Positions 7,738 through 15,997 of a DNA stretch of 64,000 nt are shown here, in pieces; positions within the stretch are counted from its first letter, which is position 1; the number at the start of each line of letters is the position of its first letter. Below the pieces are notes generated by a model that ran no database searches, was not told the origin of the DNA, and was given only the letters and a program-made list of their open reading frames with translations. Source of the stretch: Streptomyces sp. NRRL B-24484 (GTDB lineage: Bacteria > Actinomycetota > Actinomycetes > Streptomycetales > Streptomycetaceae); assembly GCF_000717715.1 (NCBI RefSeq), contig NZ_JOAI01000011.1, forward strand, positions 62,001-126,000. The letters are read 5' to 3'. The position numbers and the translations under genes are program-made.

Positions 7738-8499
7738 TCAGTCCTCCAACGCGATGTAGAGGCGGCGGCCCTGCGGGCGGAAGCCGACCCGCTCGTAGAC
7801 GCGGCGGGAGCCGTCGCCGGAGTACTCCAGCCAGACGGACGAGGCGCCGCGGTCGAACATCGTGCCGGCCAGCTCGGCGGTGACCGCCGCCGCGATGCCG
7901 CGGCCGCGGAAGTCGGGCCGGGTGCCGACGCCGGCCAGCTCCGAGGTGCCGACGGCCGGGGCCGAGCAGATCGCGCCGCCGGCGCAGCCGCCGTCCGGGG
8001 AGCGGACGAAGCGGACGGCGCCGCCGCCGTCCTCGGTCCGGCGCAGGCGTGCCGCGCCCTCCGGGGAGGAGGTGAACTCGCCGGCGAAGGCCTCGGACAG
8101 GGCCGCGTCGATCGCCGTGAAGTCGGCGTCGCCGGCGGGTGCCTCGACCGTCGGCGCGGGCGTGTCGCCGTGCCGGGGCGGGGTCAGGGTGGCGGGGGTG
8201 CAGACCAGGTACTCGTGCTCGGCCTCCACGGTGAAGCCGGCCGCGAGCAGTGCCGCCTCCACGAGCGGTGCGGAGTCCGGCGCGAATTCGAGCCGGGGCT
8301 TGAGGCCGCGCTCGCGGAAGGCCGCGACCAGACCGGCCACGTCGTCCGCGGTCGGCTCGGCGCCGGGCAGCGGGGTCGCGTAGTTGATGTAGGGGCTGGT
8401 GGTGCCGGGGTCGAAGCCCGCGACGAAACCGCCGGTCTCGACGACCTCGGGGCGGCGGCGCAGGTTGGCAACGGCGAAGCTCTGGACAGGGGTGTCCAC
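7738..8499 (-). CDS. GNAT-family N-acetyltransferase with N-terminal extension
   Basis: A 253-aa protein. The C-terminal third is a GNAT fold with the acetyl-CoA loop VGTRPDFRGRGIAAAVTAEL and a terminal YERVGFRPQGRRLYIAL. The first about 110 residues (RPEVVETGGFVAGFDPGTTSPYINYATPLPG and what follows) form a second GNAT-like half, as in duplicated or extended acetyltransferases. Start is GTG at 8499 with GAGGT upstream. Substrate unknown. The gene is not coupled to its neighbours. Confidence 0.82.
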   Translation of the reverse strand: MDTPVQSFAVANLRRRPEVVETGGFVAGFDPGTTSPYINYATPLPGAEPTADDVAGLVAAFRERGLKPRLEFAPDSAPLVEAALLAAGFTVEAEHEYLVCTPATLTPPRHGDTPAPTVEAPAGDADFTAIDAALSEAFAGEFTSSPEGAARLRRTEDGGGAVRFVRSPDGGCAGGAICSAPAVGTSELAGVGTRPDFRGRGIAAAVTAELAGTMFDRGASSVWLEYSGDGSRRVYERVGFRPQGRRLYIALED

Positions 8500-8870
8500 G
8501 GTGATGATGACCTCACGTCAAGACAAGGGTGGGCGCTCGCCCGCAGCGACGGCGGGCAGCACTGGTTGTCGGGCCGGACGGAGCCGGCACCACCGTCGCG
8601 GAGGACGGTGGCATGCGGTGCGGTGCACCGCGCGTGGGGCCGCCGTGAGACGGACGTGGTACGTGAGGCTGCGCAACAGGCAGGTGCTCAGTACCGACGG
8701 CGGCCGCTGAGGGGCGCCGTGACCATGGACTTCATTCCCTCGGAGTGAGTGCGGCGCTCCCGTGCGGAGCGCGGCTCACACCTTGCCACGCATACGCACC
8801 GGCTGGCAACCGTTTTCGGTTGAGCGGGCGTCAGGCGCCCGACCGCCCCTGGCCTGCGGCTGCCGGAAGG
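8500..8870. other. Intergenic region without a recognised gene
   Basis: This holds the upstream region of the GNAT gene. It has two hairpins, 8754-8760/8766-8772 (GCGCTCC stem) and 8825-8830/8836-8841. The second lies behind the DedA-like gene. I see no coding signal beyond random short frames. Confidence 0.5.
8825..8841. terminator. Small hairpin after the DedA-like gene
   Basis: A 6-bp stem CGGGCG/CGCCCG with a 5-nt loop, 30 bp beyond the stop of the minus-strand DedA-like gene. A weak terminator candidate. Confidence 0.35.
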
Positions 8871-9596
8871 TCACCGGTCGCCGTCCTCGCGGTCCTCGCG
8901 GTCCTCGTCGTCCGAACCGTCGGTGCCCCGAGTGCCGTTCGCCGAGGCCGGCGGGTCGATGCCCGGCACGGTGGGGTGCTGCGTGCGGCCCCGGCGCCGG
9001 CGGCGCCAGAGCAGGGTGGCGCCGCCCACCAGCAGGACGAGGCCGACGGCGGCCAGGACGCCCATCCAGGTCTGCTCGAAGAGGGCGCCGCCGAGGGCGC
9101 CGATCAGGGCGTACGCGGCGGCCCACAGCAGGGCGGCCGGTGCCTCGGCCACGGCGAAGCGGCGGACCGGCCAGCCGGAGAGCAGGCAGGCCGCGATCAT
9201 GAAGATCCGTCCGCCGGGGACGAGCCGGGACGGCACCAGGACGGCCCGGCCGTGCTCGTCCAGCCTGCGCTCGGCCTCCTGGACCCGCGGCTGGTCGAAC
9301 TTCGGCCGGATCCGCGCCTCCAGCCGTCCGCCCGCCCGGCCGGCGAGTCGGTAGAGGGTGACGTCCCCGCACCACGCGCCGAGGCCGGCGCAGACGACCA
9401 CCAGCAACAGGTCGCGGGGCACGGCCGAGCTGTGCACGGCGGCCGCGGCGGTCGCGCTGACCAGGACACTGGTCGGGAAGACCGGGACGAGCGACCCGAG
9501 CGCCACCAGCAGGAAGAGTGCGGGGAAGCCCACCGACTCGGTGGTGCCGGAGTCCGCGGCCAGGGCCGCCAGCGCCGCGCCGGTCACCGGGCGCAC
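8871..9596 (-). CDS. DedA-like (VTT-domain) membrane protein
   Basis: A 241-aa membrane protein of the DedA/SNARE-associated family, which acts in envelope lipid handling (scrambling or recycling of lipid carriers). Visible marks are VGFPALFLLVALGSLVPVFP near the N-terminus, GAWCGDVTLYRLAGRAGG (the GxxxGxxxxYxxGR-like motif) and PSRLVPGGRIFMIAACLLSG, with conserved Arg and Gly. Two C-terminal hydrophobic segments follow (AALLWAAAYALIGALGGALF and VLAAVGLVLLVGGATLLW). The cytosolic tail is basic and then strongly acidic (DGSDDEDREDREDGD). Start is GTG at 9596. Confidence 0.82.
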   Translation of the reverse strand: MRPVTGAALAALAADSGTTESVGFPALFLLVALGSLVPVFPTSVLVSATAAAAVHSSAVPRDLLLVVVCAGLGAWCGDVTLYRLAGRAGGRLEARIRPKFDQPRVQEAERRLDEHGRAVLVPSRLVPGGRIFMIAACLLSGWPVRRFAVAEAPAALLWAAAYALIGALGGALFEQTWMGVLAAVGLVLLVGGATLLWRRRRRGRTQHPTVPGIDPPASANGTRGTDGSDDEDREDREDGDR

Positions 9597-10077
9597 CCCA
9601 CCGGCCGCCCGGCGGCGGCTGCCGGCTTCCCGGCGCGGTCGGTGTCGACTGGCACGGCTTCGGCGTCCTCACGGATGGGACTACGGGTCGGCCCGGACAC
9701 TACACGCGAAACGGCGCCGGACCCGGCAGGTGCGGCCGCTCGCCGCGGACGAGCCGCCTGGTCGGACGGGCCGGCGAGGGGCGGCCGCGGCACCCCGGAC
9801 GCCCGCACCGAGCTGAGCGGACGTCATCGGGTGTCCTGCCCGTGCCGGTTGACGTTCGGTGCGGCCGCGGGCGGCCAGGCCATGGGTTCCTCCGCGACTG
9901 GTCATGCACGGGTAAATCTTTCCGACCGTCCCTTGAGATCCAGGTGATCATCGGAATAGATGGCTCACGGCAGTCAACCATCGACGCAGGCCGGGGACTT
10001 CCTCCGCCGGCCCGCTCTGCCACGCCCTCGTTGAGCGACACCGACGCTCCATCATCTTCCCGAAGTGGGGGACAGAC
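9597..10077. other. Intergenic region upstream of the sedolisin gene
   Basis: About 480 bp with no credible gene. It contains the divergent promoters of the DedA-like gene and the protease gene. TTGAGA at 9933-9938 followed after 17 bp by ATAGAT is a weak sigma-70-like candidate for the protease. The last 150 bp are less GC-rich than the surroundings, as expected for a promoter and leader. Confidence 0.4.
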
Positions 10078-12144
10078 GTGCCCATAGCACGCAACCGGAT
10101 CTCCAGGATCGCCGTACCGGCCACCGCCGCACTGATCCTGGGAACCCTCGGGGCGGTCGCCCCGGCCGGCGCTGCCACGCCGACCGGTGAGCAGTCCGCC
10201 AAGCCGCTCCCCGGCACCCACCCGGAGTGGGCCACCGCGCAGGCCGACGCCGGAGCCGTACCCGACTCCGCCCCGGCCTCCGCCCGGATCTACCTCACGG
10301 GCCAGGACCAGGCCGGCCTCGCGGCCCTGGCCAAGGCGGTCTCCGACCCGAACTCGCCGGCGTACGGGGCGTTCCTCTCCGACGCGCAGGCCGAGACCCG
10401 GTTCGGCGCCACCGCCGCGCAGGTCAAGGCGGTCACCGACTGGGTGACCGGCGCGGGCCTCAAGGTCGACGCCACCACCGCGCACTACGTCCAGGTCTCC
10501 GGCACCACCGGCGCCCTCGCCAAGGCCTTCGGCACCGGCTTCCGCACCTACCGGACGGAGGAGGGCCTGCACCGGGCCGCCGCGAAGGACGCCGTCGTCC
10601 CGGCCTCGGCGGCCGGCGCGGTGCTCGCCGTCAGCGGCCTCAGCGACGCCCTGCACAAGAACACCTCGCACGCCGTCTCCGTGCGCGAGGCCGAGGCCCG
10701 TGCCCAGGCCGGCGCCAAGTCCGCCCAGCTGGCCGCCCCGGCCAAGAAGGCGCCGGCGACCCTGCCGACCGTGCCGACCTGCTCCGAGGACGGCTACGGC
10801 TCGAAGACCGCCAAGGGCGCGCCGGACGGCTACGAGAAGAACGAGCCCTTCGCCCCCTGCTCCTACGTGCCGAGCCAGCTGCGCAAGGCGTACGGCGTGA
10901 CCGACGCCAAGGTGTCCGGCAAGGGCGCCCGGATCGCGATCATCGACGCGTACGGCCTCGCCAGCATGGAGCAGGACGCCAACCACTTCTCCACGCTGCA
11001 CGGCGACAAGCCGTTCGCGGCCGGGCAGTACCGCGAGTTCGTCACCCCGGACAAGTGGACCCACCAGGACGAGTGCGGCGGCCCGGCCGGCTGGGCCGGC
11101 GAGGAGGCGCTCGACGTCGAGATGGCGCACGGCCTCGCGCCGGACGCCCAGGTGGTCTACGTCGGCGGCAACTCCTGCTACGACCAGGACCTCTACGACG
11201 CCATGGCCAAGGTCGTCGACGGGCACCTGGCCGACGTGGTCTCCAACTCCTGGGGCGAGATCATGCACGGCACCGGCGGGGACCTCGACCCCGCGGTGGT
11301 CGCCGCCGACAACCAGCTGTTCCAGCGCGCCGCGGTGACCGGCATCGGCTTCACCTTCTCCTCCGGCGACTGCGGCGACAGCTCGCCGGGCGCCGCGGCC
11401 ACCGGCGTCAACTGCCAGGCCGACACCACCCAGGCGCAGACCGACTGGCCGTCCTCCTCGCCGTGGGTCACCTCGGTCGGCGGTACGGCGCTCGAACTCG
11501 CCGACAAGGCCGGCCACTACGGCCACGAGGTCTCGATGGGCGACCAGCGGTCCGTCCTGTCCGACGACCAGAAGTCCTGGACGCCCTTCCCCGGCAAGTT
11601 CTACTTCGGCGGTGGCGGCGGCGTCTCCAAGGACTTCGCCCAGCCGTGGTACCAGCAGGGCGTCGTGCCGGACCGGATCGCCAAGACCGCGGCCGACGGC
11701 ACCACGTCCGCGACCCCGCTGCGCGCCACCCCGGACGTCGCGATGAGCGGCGACCTGGTCGCCGCCACCCTGGTCGGCTACACCAACGACGGCGCCTACA
11801 GCGAGGGCGGCTACGGCGGCACCTCGGTCTCCGCGCCGGAGTACGCGGCGATGCTCGCCGACGCGGTGCAGGCCCGCGGCGGCCGGGCGATCGGCTTCGC
11901 CAACCCGGCGATCTACGACCGGGCCGCCGGCGGCGCCTTCCACGACGTCAACGACGCCGCGGTGCACAACAAGTTCGGCAACGTGGTCGACCTCGGCCTG
12001 GTCGGCGGCGCGCTGAAGGTCCGGCTGTACAAGATCGCGGCCGACTACGGCCTGTCGGCGGCCAAGGGCTACGACACGGCCACCGGCGTCGGCACCCCCG
12101 GCAGGGACTTCTTCAACTCCTTCCGGCTGCCGCACCACCGGTGA
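10078..12144 (+). CDS. Secreted sedolisin-family (S53) serine-carboxyl protease
   Basis: A 688-aa preproprotease. Signal peptide residues are about 1-38 (basic start, then AVPATAALILGTLGAVAPAG with an AGA-A cleavage site). A pro-kumamolisin domain spans about 60-220. The catalytic domain carries E342 and D346 in EEALDVEMAHGLAP, the oxyanion Asp at 431 in FSSGDCGD, and the nucleophile S583 in GGTSVSAPEYAA. GGGGGVSKDFAQPWYQ is typical. These enzymes are usually acid-active endopeptidases that mature by cleaving the propeptide. GTG start at 10078 has GGGGGA upstream. It is monocistronic, ended by the hairpin at 12198-12236. Confidence 0.94.
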   Translation: MPIARNRISRIAVPATAALILGTLGAVAPAGAATPTGEQSAKPLPGTHPEWATAQADAGAVPDSAPASARIYLTGQDQAGLAALAKAVSDPNSPAYGAFLSDAQAETRFGATAAQVKAVTDWVTGAGLKVDATTAHYVQVSGTTGALAKAFGTGFRTYRTEEGLHRAAAKDAVVPASAAGAVLAVSGLSDALHKNTSHAVSVREAEARAQAGAKSAQLAAPAKKAPATLPTVPTCSEDGYGSKTAKGAPDGYEKNEPFAPCSYVPSQLRKAYGVTDAKVSGKGARIAIIDAYGLASMEQDANHFSTLHGDKPFAAGQYREFVTPDKWTHQDECGGPAGWAGEEALDVEMAHGLAPDAQVVYVGGNSCYDQDLYDAMAKVVDGHLADVVSNSWGEIMHGTGGDLDPAVVAADNQLFQRAAVTGIGFTFSSGDCGDSSPGAAATGVNCQADTTQAQTDWPSSSPWVTSVGGTALELADKAGHYGHEVSMGDQRSVLSDDQKSWTPFPGKFYFGGGGGVSKDFAQPWYQQGVVPDRIAKTAADGTTSATPLRATPDVAMSGDLVAATLVGYTNDGAYSEGGYGGTSVSAPEYAAMLADAVQARGGRAIGFANPAIYDRAAGGAFHDVNDAAVHNKFGNVVDLGLVGGALKVRLYKIAADYGLSAAKGYDTATGVGTPGRDFFNSFRLPHHR

Positions 12145-12197
12145 CCGCTCGCCGGGACGGCATGGCCCCCGGGCCACGCCGTCCCGGCACCCGATCT

Positions 12198-12236
12198 GCC
12201 GCGCGCCCGGTGGCGAGAGGACACCGGGCGCGCGGC
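12198..12236 (+). terminator. Terminator of the sedolisin gene
   Basis: A perfect 15-bp stem (GCCGCGCGCCCGGTG at 12198-12212 with 12222-12236) and a 9-nt loop, about 55 bp after the stop codon. Confidence 0.8.
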
Positions 12237-12299
12237 CGTTTCAGCGTGATCTTGCGAGGAACCCCGGCCGTCTACGGCTGGGAGGAATCGCATCCTTCG

Positions 12300-12324
12300 T
12301 GCTGCGGCGCGGAGCGCCGCAGCA
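12300..12324. repeat. Hairpin that may be the right-end structure of an IS200-type element
   Basis: A perfect 11-bp stem (12300-12310 with 12314-12324, GCTGCGGCGC core) with the loop GGA sits 21 bp beyond the stop codon of the IS200-type transposase remnant. In IS200/IS605 elements a subterminal imperfect hairpin at each end is the substrate of the Y1 transposase, so the position fits the right end. It could also be a second terminator for the protease gene. Confidence 0.45.
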
Positions 12325-12345
12325 TCGCTCCGGAAAGCTGGACGG

Positions 12346-12572
12346 TCAGTCGGGTCGCTTCTGGTTCTCGGTGTACTCCTTGACGATGCTCAGCGGCGCG
12401 CCGCCGCAGGAGGCGGCGAAGTGGCTGGGGGACCAGAAGTGTTCGCCCCACAGGTACTTGTGGATGTGGCTCGGGAACTCCTGGCGGAGCCTGCGGGCGG
12501 AGACACCCTTGAGTGAGCCGACCAGCCGGGACAGGGCAACCTTCGGCGGGTAGTGCACGAGCAGACGGACGT
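12346..12572 (-). pseudogene. tnpA: 3'-terminal fragment of an IS200/IS605-type transposase gene (tnpA)
   Basis: The last about 75 codons of a Y1 HUH transposase read clearly, with HVRLLVHYPPKVALSRLVGS followed by LKGVSARRLRQEFPSH and the invariant KYLWGEHFWSPSHFAASCGG tail ending in IVKEYTENQKRPD. The N-terminal half, including most of the catalytic core, is missing. The residual HUH motif reads HVR instead of His-hydrophobic-His. Such a gene cannot encode an active transposase. At about 12573 the transposase homology stops, and on the opposite strand amidohydrolase homology begins. This marks an old insertion or deletion junction. Confidence 0.85.
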
Positions 12573-12797
12573 GAGCAGGCGCTCACCGCGCTGCAGGCGC
12601 TCCAGGGGTACACCCTCAAGCCCGCCTGGGCCGCCGGGGAGGAGCACCTGGTCGGGCGGCTCGCCGTCGGGCGGCGCGCCGACCTCACCGTCCTCGCCGA
12701 GGACCCGCTCACCGTGGCCGACGGCGACCTCGCCGCGCTCCCGGTGCGGCTGACCGTCGTCGACGGCCGCCCGACCCACCGGGCGGCGGACCTCTGA
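12573..12797 (+). pseudogene. C-terminal remnant of an amidohydrolase gene
   Basis: About 75 codons ending at a normal stop match the C-terminus of metal-dependent amidohydrolases. EQALTALQALQGYTLKPAWA and GEEHLVGRLAVGRRADLTVL are the standard segment that rebuilds the small beta-sandwich domain, followed by AEDPLTVADGDLAALPVRLT and VVDGRPTH. Everything upstream, including all metal ligands, is absent and replaced by IS200-type sequence. The remnant has no start or ribosome site and is presumed non-functional. Confidence 0.8.
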
Positions 12798-12834
12798 CGG
12801 CCGCCCGATCCGTTTCGGCCCGGCCACCCGGCCG

Positions 12835-14118
12835 TCACTGCGGGGCGCGCTTGCCGGTGAGCACCCAGCGGACGTCGACGAACCCGCTCTGCTGCTGGGC
12901 CAGCCGGCCGTTCTCGACCTGCTGGAAGGTCACCCAGGTGTTCGTCAGCCGCGGCGACTCGGCGCTCGGCAGCATGCTCCCCATGCCCCAGTCCAGCGGC
13001 GGGGTGACACCGCCGGTGTCCAGCGAGTCCCCGCTGTCGAGCTGGTTGCGCAGCGTCTTCGCGGTCAGCGGCAGGCCGGCCGAGGCCAGCCGGTCGGCCG
13101 CCTGGAAGAAGACCTGGTAGGCGACCCAGGTGGTCTGCACCCCCAGGTCGGAGGCGTCCACCGGCGAGCCGGCCGGCGTGCCCTGCAGGGTGTGCCGCAG
13201 CTCGTCCCAGACCGCGGAGGACTCCGGCGGGTACCAGCCGGTCACCAGGGCGCCCTCCAGCGGGCCCGCCTTGCCCCCGGTGGCGTCCACCACCGACTGC
13301 TGGACGCCGCCGAGCACCGCCCCGAGCCTGGTCCGGGCCGGGGCGAGCCTGCGGTAGGCGTCCAGCAGCCCCCGGGTCTGCTCGACGCCGAGCGCCGTGG
13401 TCACGCAGGCGTCCTTGTGGTCCCCGCCGACGGCGGCCCGGGCGAGCGCGGCGAAGTCCGGTGCCTTCTCCGCGGCCTTCACGTCGGTGAGCGGCACGCC
13501 GGCCGGCCGCAGCGCCCCGGACAGGTAGCGGGTGAGGGTGTCGCCCGTCCGGTTGTCGGGCCGCACCAGCGCGATCGACCGGCAGCCCGCCGCGACCAGT
13601 TGACGGCCGCTGCCCGCGATCAGCGCCGGTGTCCCGCCCGCCACCGGATAGGAGAGCGGGCTGGAGAACTCCGGCCCCGACAGCCCGTAGCCGCCCAGGT
13701 AGGGGATGCCCGCCGACTCCAGGGCCGGCATGAAGTCCTCGGCGTGCCGGCTGTACGAGCCGATCACCGCGACGGCGTGGGCGTCCACGGCCTGCCGGGC
13801 ACAGGCGGTCGCGCCCTCGGCGGTGTCCTGCTCGTTGCAGGTGAGCACGTGCAGCCGACGGCCGCCGAAACCGCCCGAGGCGCTGACGGACCGTCCGATC
13901 GCCTCGGCCAGGGCGGTACTGCCCGACCGGTCGGCGGCGCCGGTGCCGGACGGGGCCATGGTCAGCACGGTCACCCCGGCGCCCTCCGCGGCACCGGCGC
14001 CGCCCGCGCACCCGGTCAGGTCGAGCAGCGCCGGGAGCAGTGCCGCGGCCGCCACCAACCGCCCGGCCCGCCCCGCCCGTGTGCCCGCCGTGTCCTGCCG
14101 GCCGATCCGCCCCGCCAT
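12835..14118 (-). CDS. Substrate-binding lipoprotein (Leu/Ile/Val-binding-like)
   Basis: A 427-aa lipoprotein of periplasmic-binding-protein type 1 (branched-chain amino-acid/urea receptor class). The N-terminus is basic and then hydrophobic, with the lipobox LLDLTGC (Cys at about residue 38). The mature part contains SVSASGGFGGRRLHVLTCNE, a degenerate form of the usual NAAGGVxGR segment. Other marks are AVIGSYSRHAEDFMPALESA and GIPYLGGYGLSG. The C-terminus has GVQTTWVAYQVFFQAADRLA. No permease or ATPase genes adjoin it, so it may be an orphan receptor or a sensor. A conserved-looking palindrome lies in its upstream region. Confidence 0.82.
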   Translation of the reverse strand: MAGRIGRQDTAGTRAGRAGRLVAAAALLPALLDLTGCAGGAGAAEGAGVTVLTMAPSGTGAADRSGSTALAEAIGRSVSASGGFGGRRLHVLTCNEQDTAEGATACARQAVDAHAVAVIGSYSRHAEDFMPALESAGIPYLGGYGLSGPEFSSPLSYPVAGGTPALIAGSGRQLVAAGCRSIALVRPDNRTGDTLTRYLSGALRPAGVPLTDVKAAEKAPDFAALARAAVGGDHKDACVTTALGVEQTRGLLDAYRRLAPARTRLGAVLGGVQQSVVDATGGKAGPLEGALVTGWYPPESSAVWDELRHTLQGTPAGSPVDASDLGVQTTWVAYQVFFQAADRLASAGLPLTAKTLRNQLDSGDSLDTGGVTPPLDWGMGSMLPSAESPRLTNTWVTFQQVENGRLAQQQSGFVDVRWVLTGKRAPQ

Positions 14119-14530
14119 ACCCGCGCCCCTCCCGTGGTCCGCCCGATGTCGGGGGCAAGCCAAGCGAGCGCACCGCACGTCCAGGCGGCCAACGGGCGAA
14201 CAGCGAGGGGTGTTCCGGGGAAGAGCAGGTCGCTCCGCAAACGTACCACCGGGCCTGCAGGGAGCGTCCCGTGACGGACCGTCAGAACATGTCCGCTGGT
14301 CAGCGACGGTTTCGGCGCCGTACCGCCGCACGGTGCCCGCTCCGGCATGTTCGGCCAACTCGGGATGCGGTCGTCGCGATCGGCCGTCGCGCCCCGGCCG
14401 GCCGGACGGCGGCCGCGTGGCGCGGGGGAGCGGCCGGGGCAGGCGCATCCGGCCGCCGTGCGGGGCGGGCGGTGCGGCGTAGCGTGGTGAGGGTGGCCCG
14501 TCAGCACGGCGGCGTTCCCGGGGGCATCCG
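14119..14530. other. Divergent intergenic region with a palindrome
   Basis: About 410 bp between two divergent lipoprotein genes. I see no gene. The symmetric 13-mer TGACGGACCGTCA at 14272-14284 (perfect 6-bp arms around A) is the one clear operator-like site. Composition is otherwise like the neighbourhood. Confidence 0.45.
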
Positions 14531-15895
14531 GTGACGCCGCTCGTCTCCCGCCGCGCCGTGCTGCTGGGCGCCGCCGGCGGAGTGCTCGCCGCGTGCAGCA
14601 GCACGCCGGCCGGCCGACCCCGCCGGAGCGCCGCGACCGCGGCCGAGGCGCTGCGGTCGGAGGGCGGTGTCCGGCTGCCCGTGGTGCTGGCCGTGCACCC
14701 CGCGACGGCGATCGGCCGCAGCGCGACCCGGGCCGAACTGGAGGCCGTGCACGCGGGCGGCGCCGACAGCTGGCAGGGACTGCGGGTGGTGCGCGGGCCG
14801 GGCGCGGTGGGCGCGGCGGCCGCGGCCAAGGACGTCGTCGCGGTGGTGACGGCGGACGCGGTGGTGCCCGGCACCGCCGTCGTGCCGGTGGACGGCGTGG
14901 ACCCGCTGACCGCCCCGGCCGGCTACCCCGTCACCGCAGCGGTGGACGCCGTGACCGCCCCCGACCCGGTGGTCACCAGCCTGTGGACCGGTGACCTGAT
15001 GCTCGGCCGCCGGGTCGGCGCGGGCATGGCGGCGTCCGGCGACTGGGAGCGCCCGTTCTCGCAGACCGCGGAACGGCTGGCCGCCGCCGGGCTGACCGTC
15101 GGGAACCTGGAGTGCACCCTCTCCAAGGAGGGCCGGGCCACGCACGGCGGCGACTCCTTCGGTGCCGACCCGCGCGCCCTCGCCGGCCCCCGCCGCGCCG
15201 GCTACGACGTCCTCACCCTCGGCAACAACCACCTGGGCGACTACGGCCCGGACGCCCTCGTCCGGACGGTGGCGATCGCCCGCGGCGAGGGCTTCGCCAC
15301 CACCGGCGCCGGTGCGGACATCGCGGCCGCCCGCGAGCCGGCCCTGGCGACGGCGGGCGGGCTGCGCTTCGCCGTCCTGGCGTTCTGCGCGGTCGGCGAG
15401 TCCCCGGAGGCGGGCCCGGCCACGCCCGGGGTGGTGTGGCAGCGGATGCCGCCGATCACCGGCCCGCTCTCCGAGGGCGACCTCGCGGCGCTGGAGGCGT
15501 CCGTCCGTGCCGCCCGCCCCGCCGCCGACGTGCTGGTCGTCGTCCCGCACTGGGGCCGGGAGTACTCGCACCGGCCGGTCGCCGAGCAGTACACCGTCGG
15601 CCACCGGCTGATCGACGCCGGGGCCGACGCGGTGGTCGGCATGCACCAGCACTGGGTGCAGCCCGTCGAGATCTACCGCGGCCGCCCGATCGTGCACGGC
15701 CTCGGCAACTTCGTCTTCGACATGACCTTCTCCGAACAGGTCCAGCAGGCCGTCGTTGTCGAACTCGTGCACTGGGGGCGGATCGTGAAGGGCGTCCGGG
15801 CGATGCCGGTGCGGATCGGCGACGGCGGCGTGCCGCGCTTCCTCGACCCGGCCGGCGCCGAGGGCCGCACCATCCTCGGCACCGTCTGGGGCTGA
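14531..15895 (+). CDS. CapA-family (poly-gamma-glutamate synthesis-like) lipoprotein
   Basis: A 454-aa protein of the CapA metallophosphoesterase-like family, associated with poly-gamma-glutamate or other cell-surface polymers. The N-terminus has a twin-arginine-like SRRAVLLGAAGGVLAACS with a lipobox Cys at about residue 22, so it is exported and lipid-anchored. Family motifs follow in order: WTGDLMLGRRVGAGMA, TVGNLECTLSKEG (N-L-E), LTLGNNHLGDYG (GNNH), VLVVVPHWGREYSH (HWG) and GADAVVGMHQHWVQPVEIY. GTG start at 14531. No capBC genes lie nearby, so a role in poly-glutamate synthesis specifically is not supported here. Confidence 0.9.
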   Translation: MTPLVSRRAVLLGAAGGVLAACSSTPAGRPRRSAATAAEALRSEGGVRLPVVLAVHPATAIGRSATRAELEAVHAGGADSWQGLRVVRGPGAVGAAAAAKDVVAVVTADAVVPGTAVVPVDGVDPLTAPAGYPVTAAVDAVTAPDPVVTSLWTGDLMLGRRVGAGMAASGDWERPFSQTAERLAAAGLTVGNLECTLSKEGRATHGGDSFGADPRALAGPRRAGYDVLTLGNNHLGDYGPDALVRTVAIARGEGFATTGAGADIAAAREPALATAGGLRFAVLAFCAVGESPEAGPATPGVVWQRMPPITGPLSEGDLAALEASVRAARPAADVLVVVPHWGREYSHRPVAEQYTVGHRLIDAGADAVVGMHQHWVQPVEIYRGRPIVHGLGNFVFDMTFSEQVQQAVVVELVHWGRIVKGVRAMPVRIGDGGVPRFLDPAGAEGRTILGTVWG

Positions 15896-15997
15896 CGGTT
15901 CGTCACCCACCGGACCGGGCAGGGGAAACGGTCACCGCAAGGCGCCGCGCGCCCCTACCATCGGCTGACCGATCGGTTCGGCGGACAGGGGGCGGTC

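Noticed and set aside
8754..8772. GCGCTCC hairpin as a gene terminator
   Set aside because: It lies in the middle of an intergenic region far from either stop codon, so its role is unclear.
9700..12177. Long open frame (825 codons) antisense to the sedolisin gene
   Set aside because: Low-complexity Arg/Gly/Val composition with no domain pattern. It is the usual mirror of a high-GC gene; the sense strand has a full catalytic protease.
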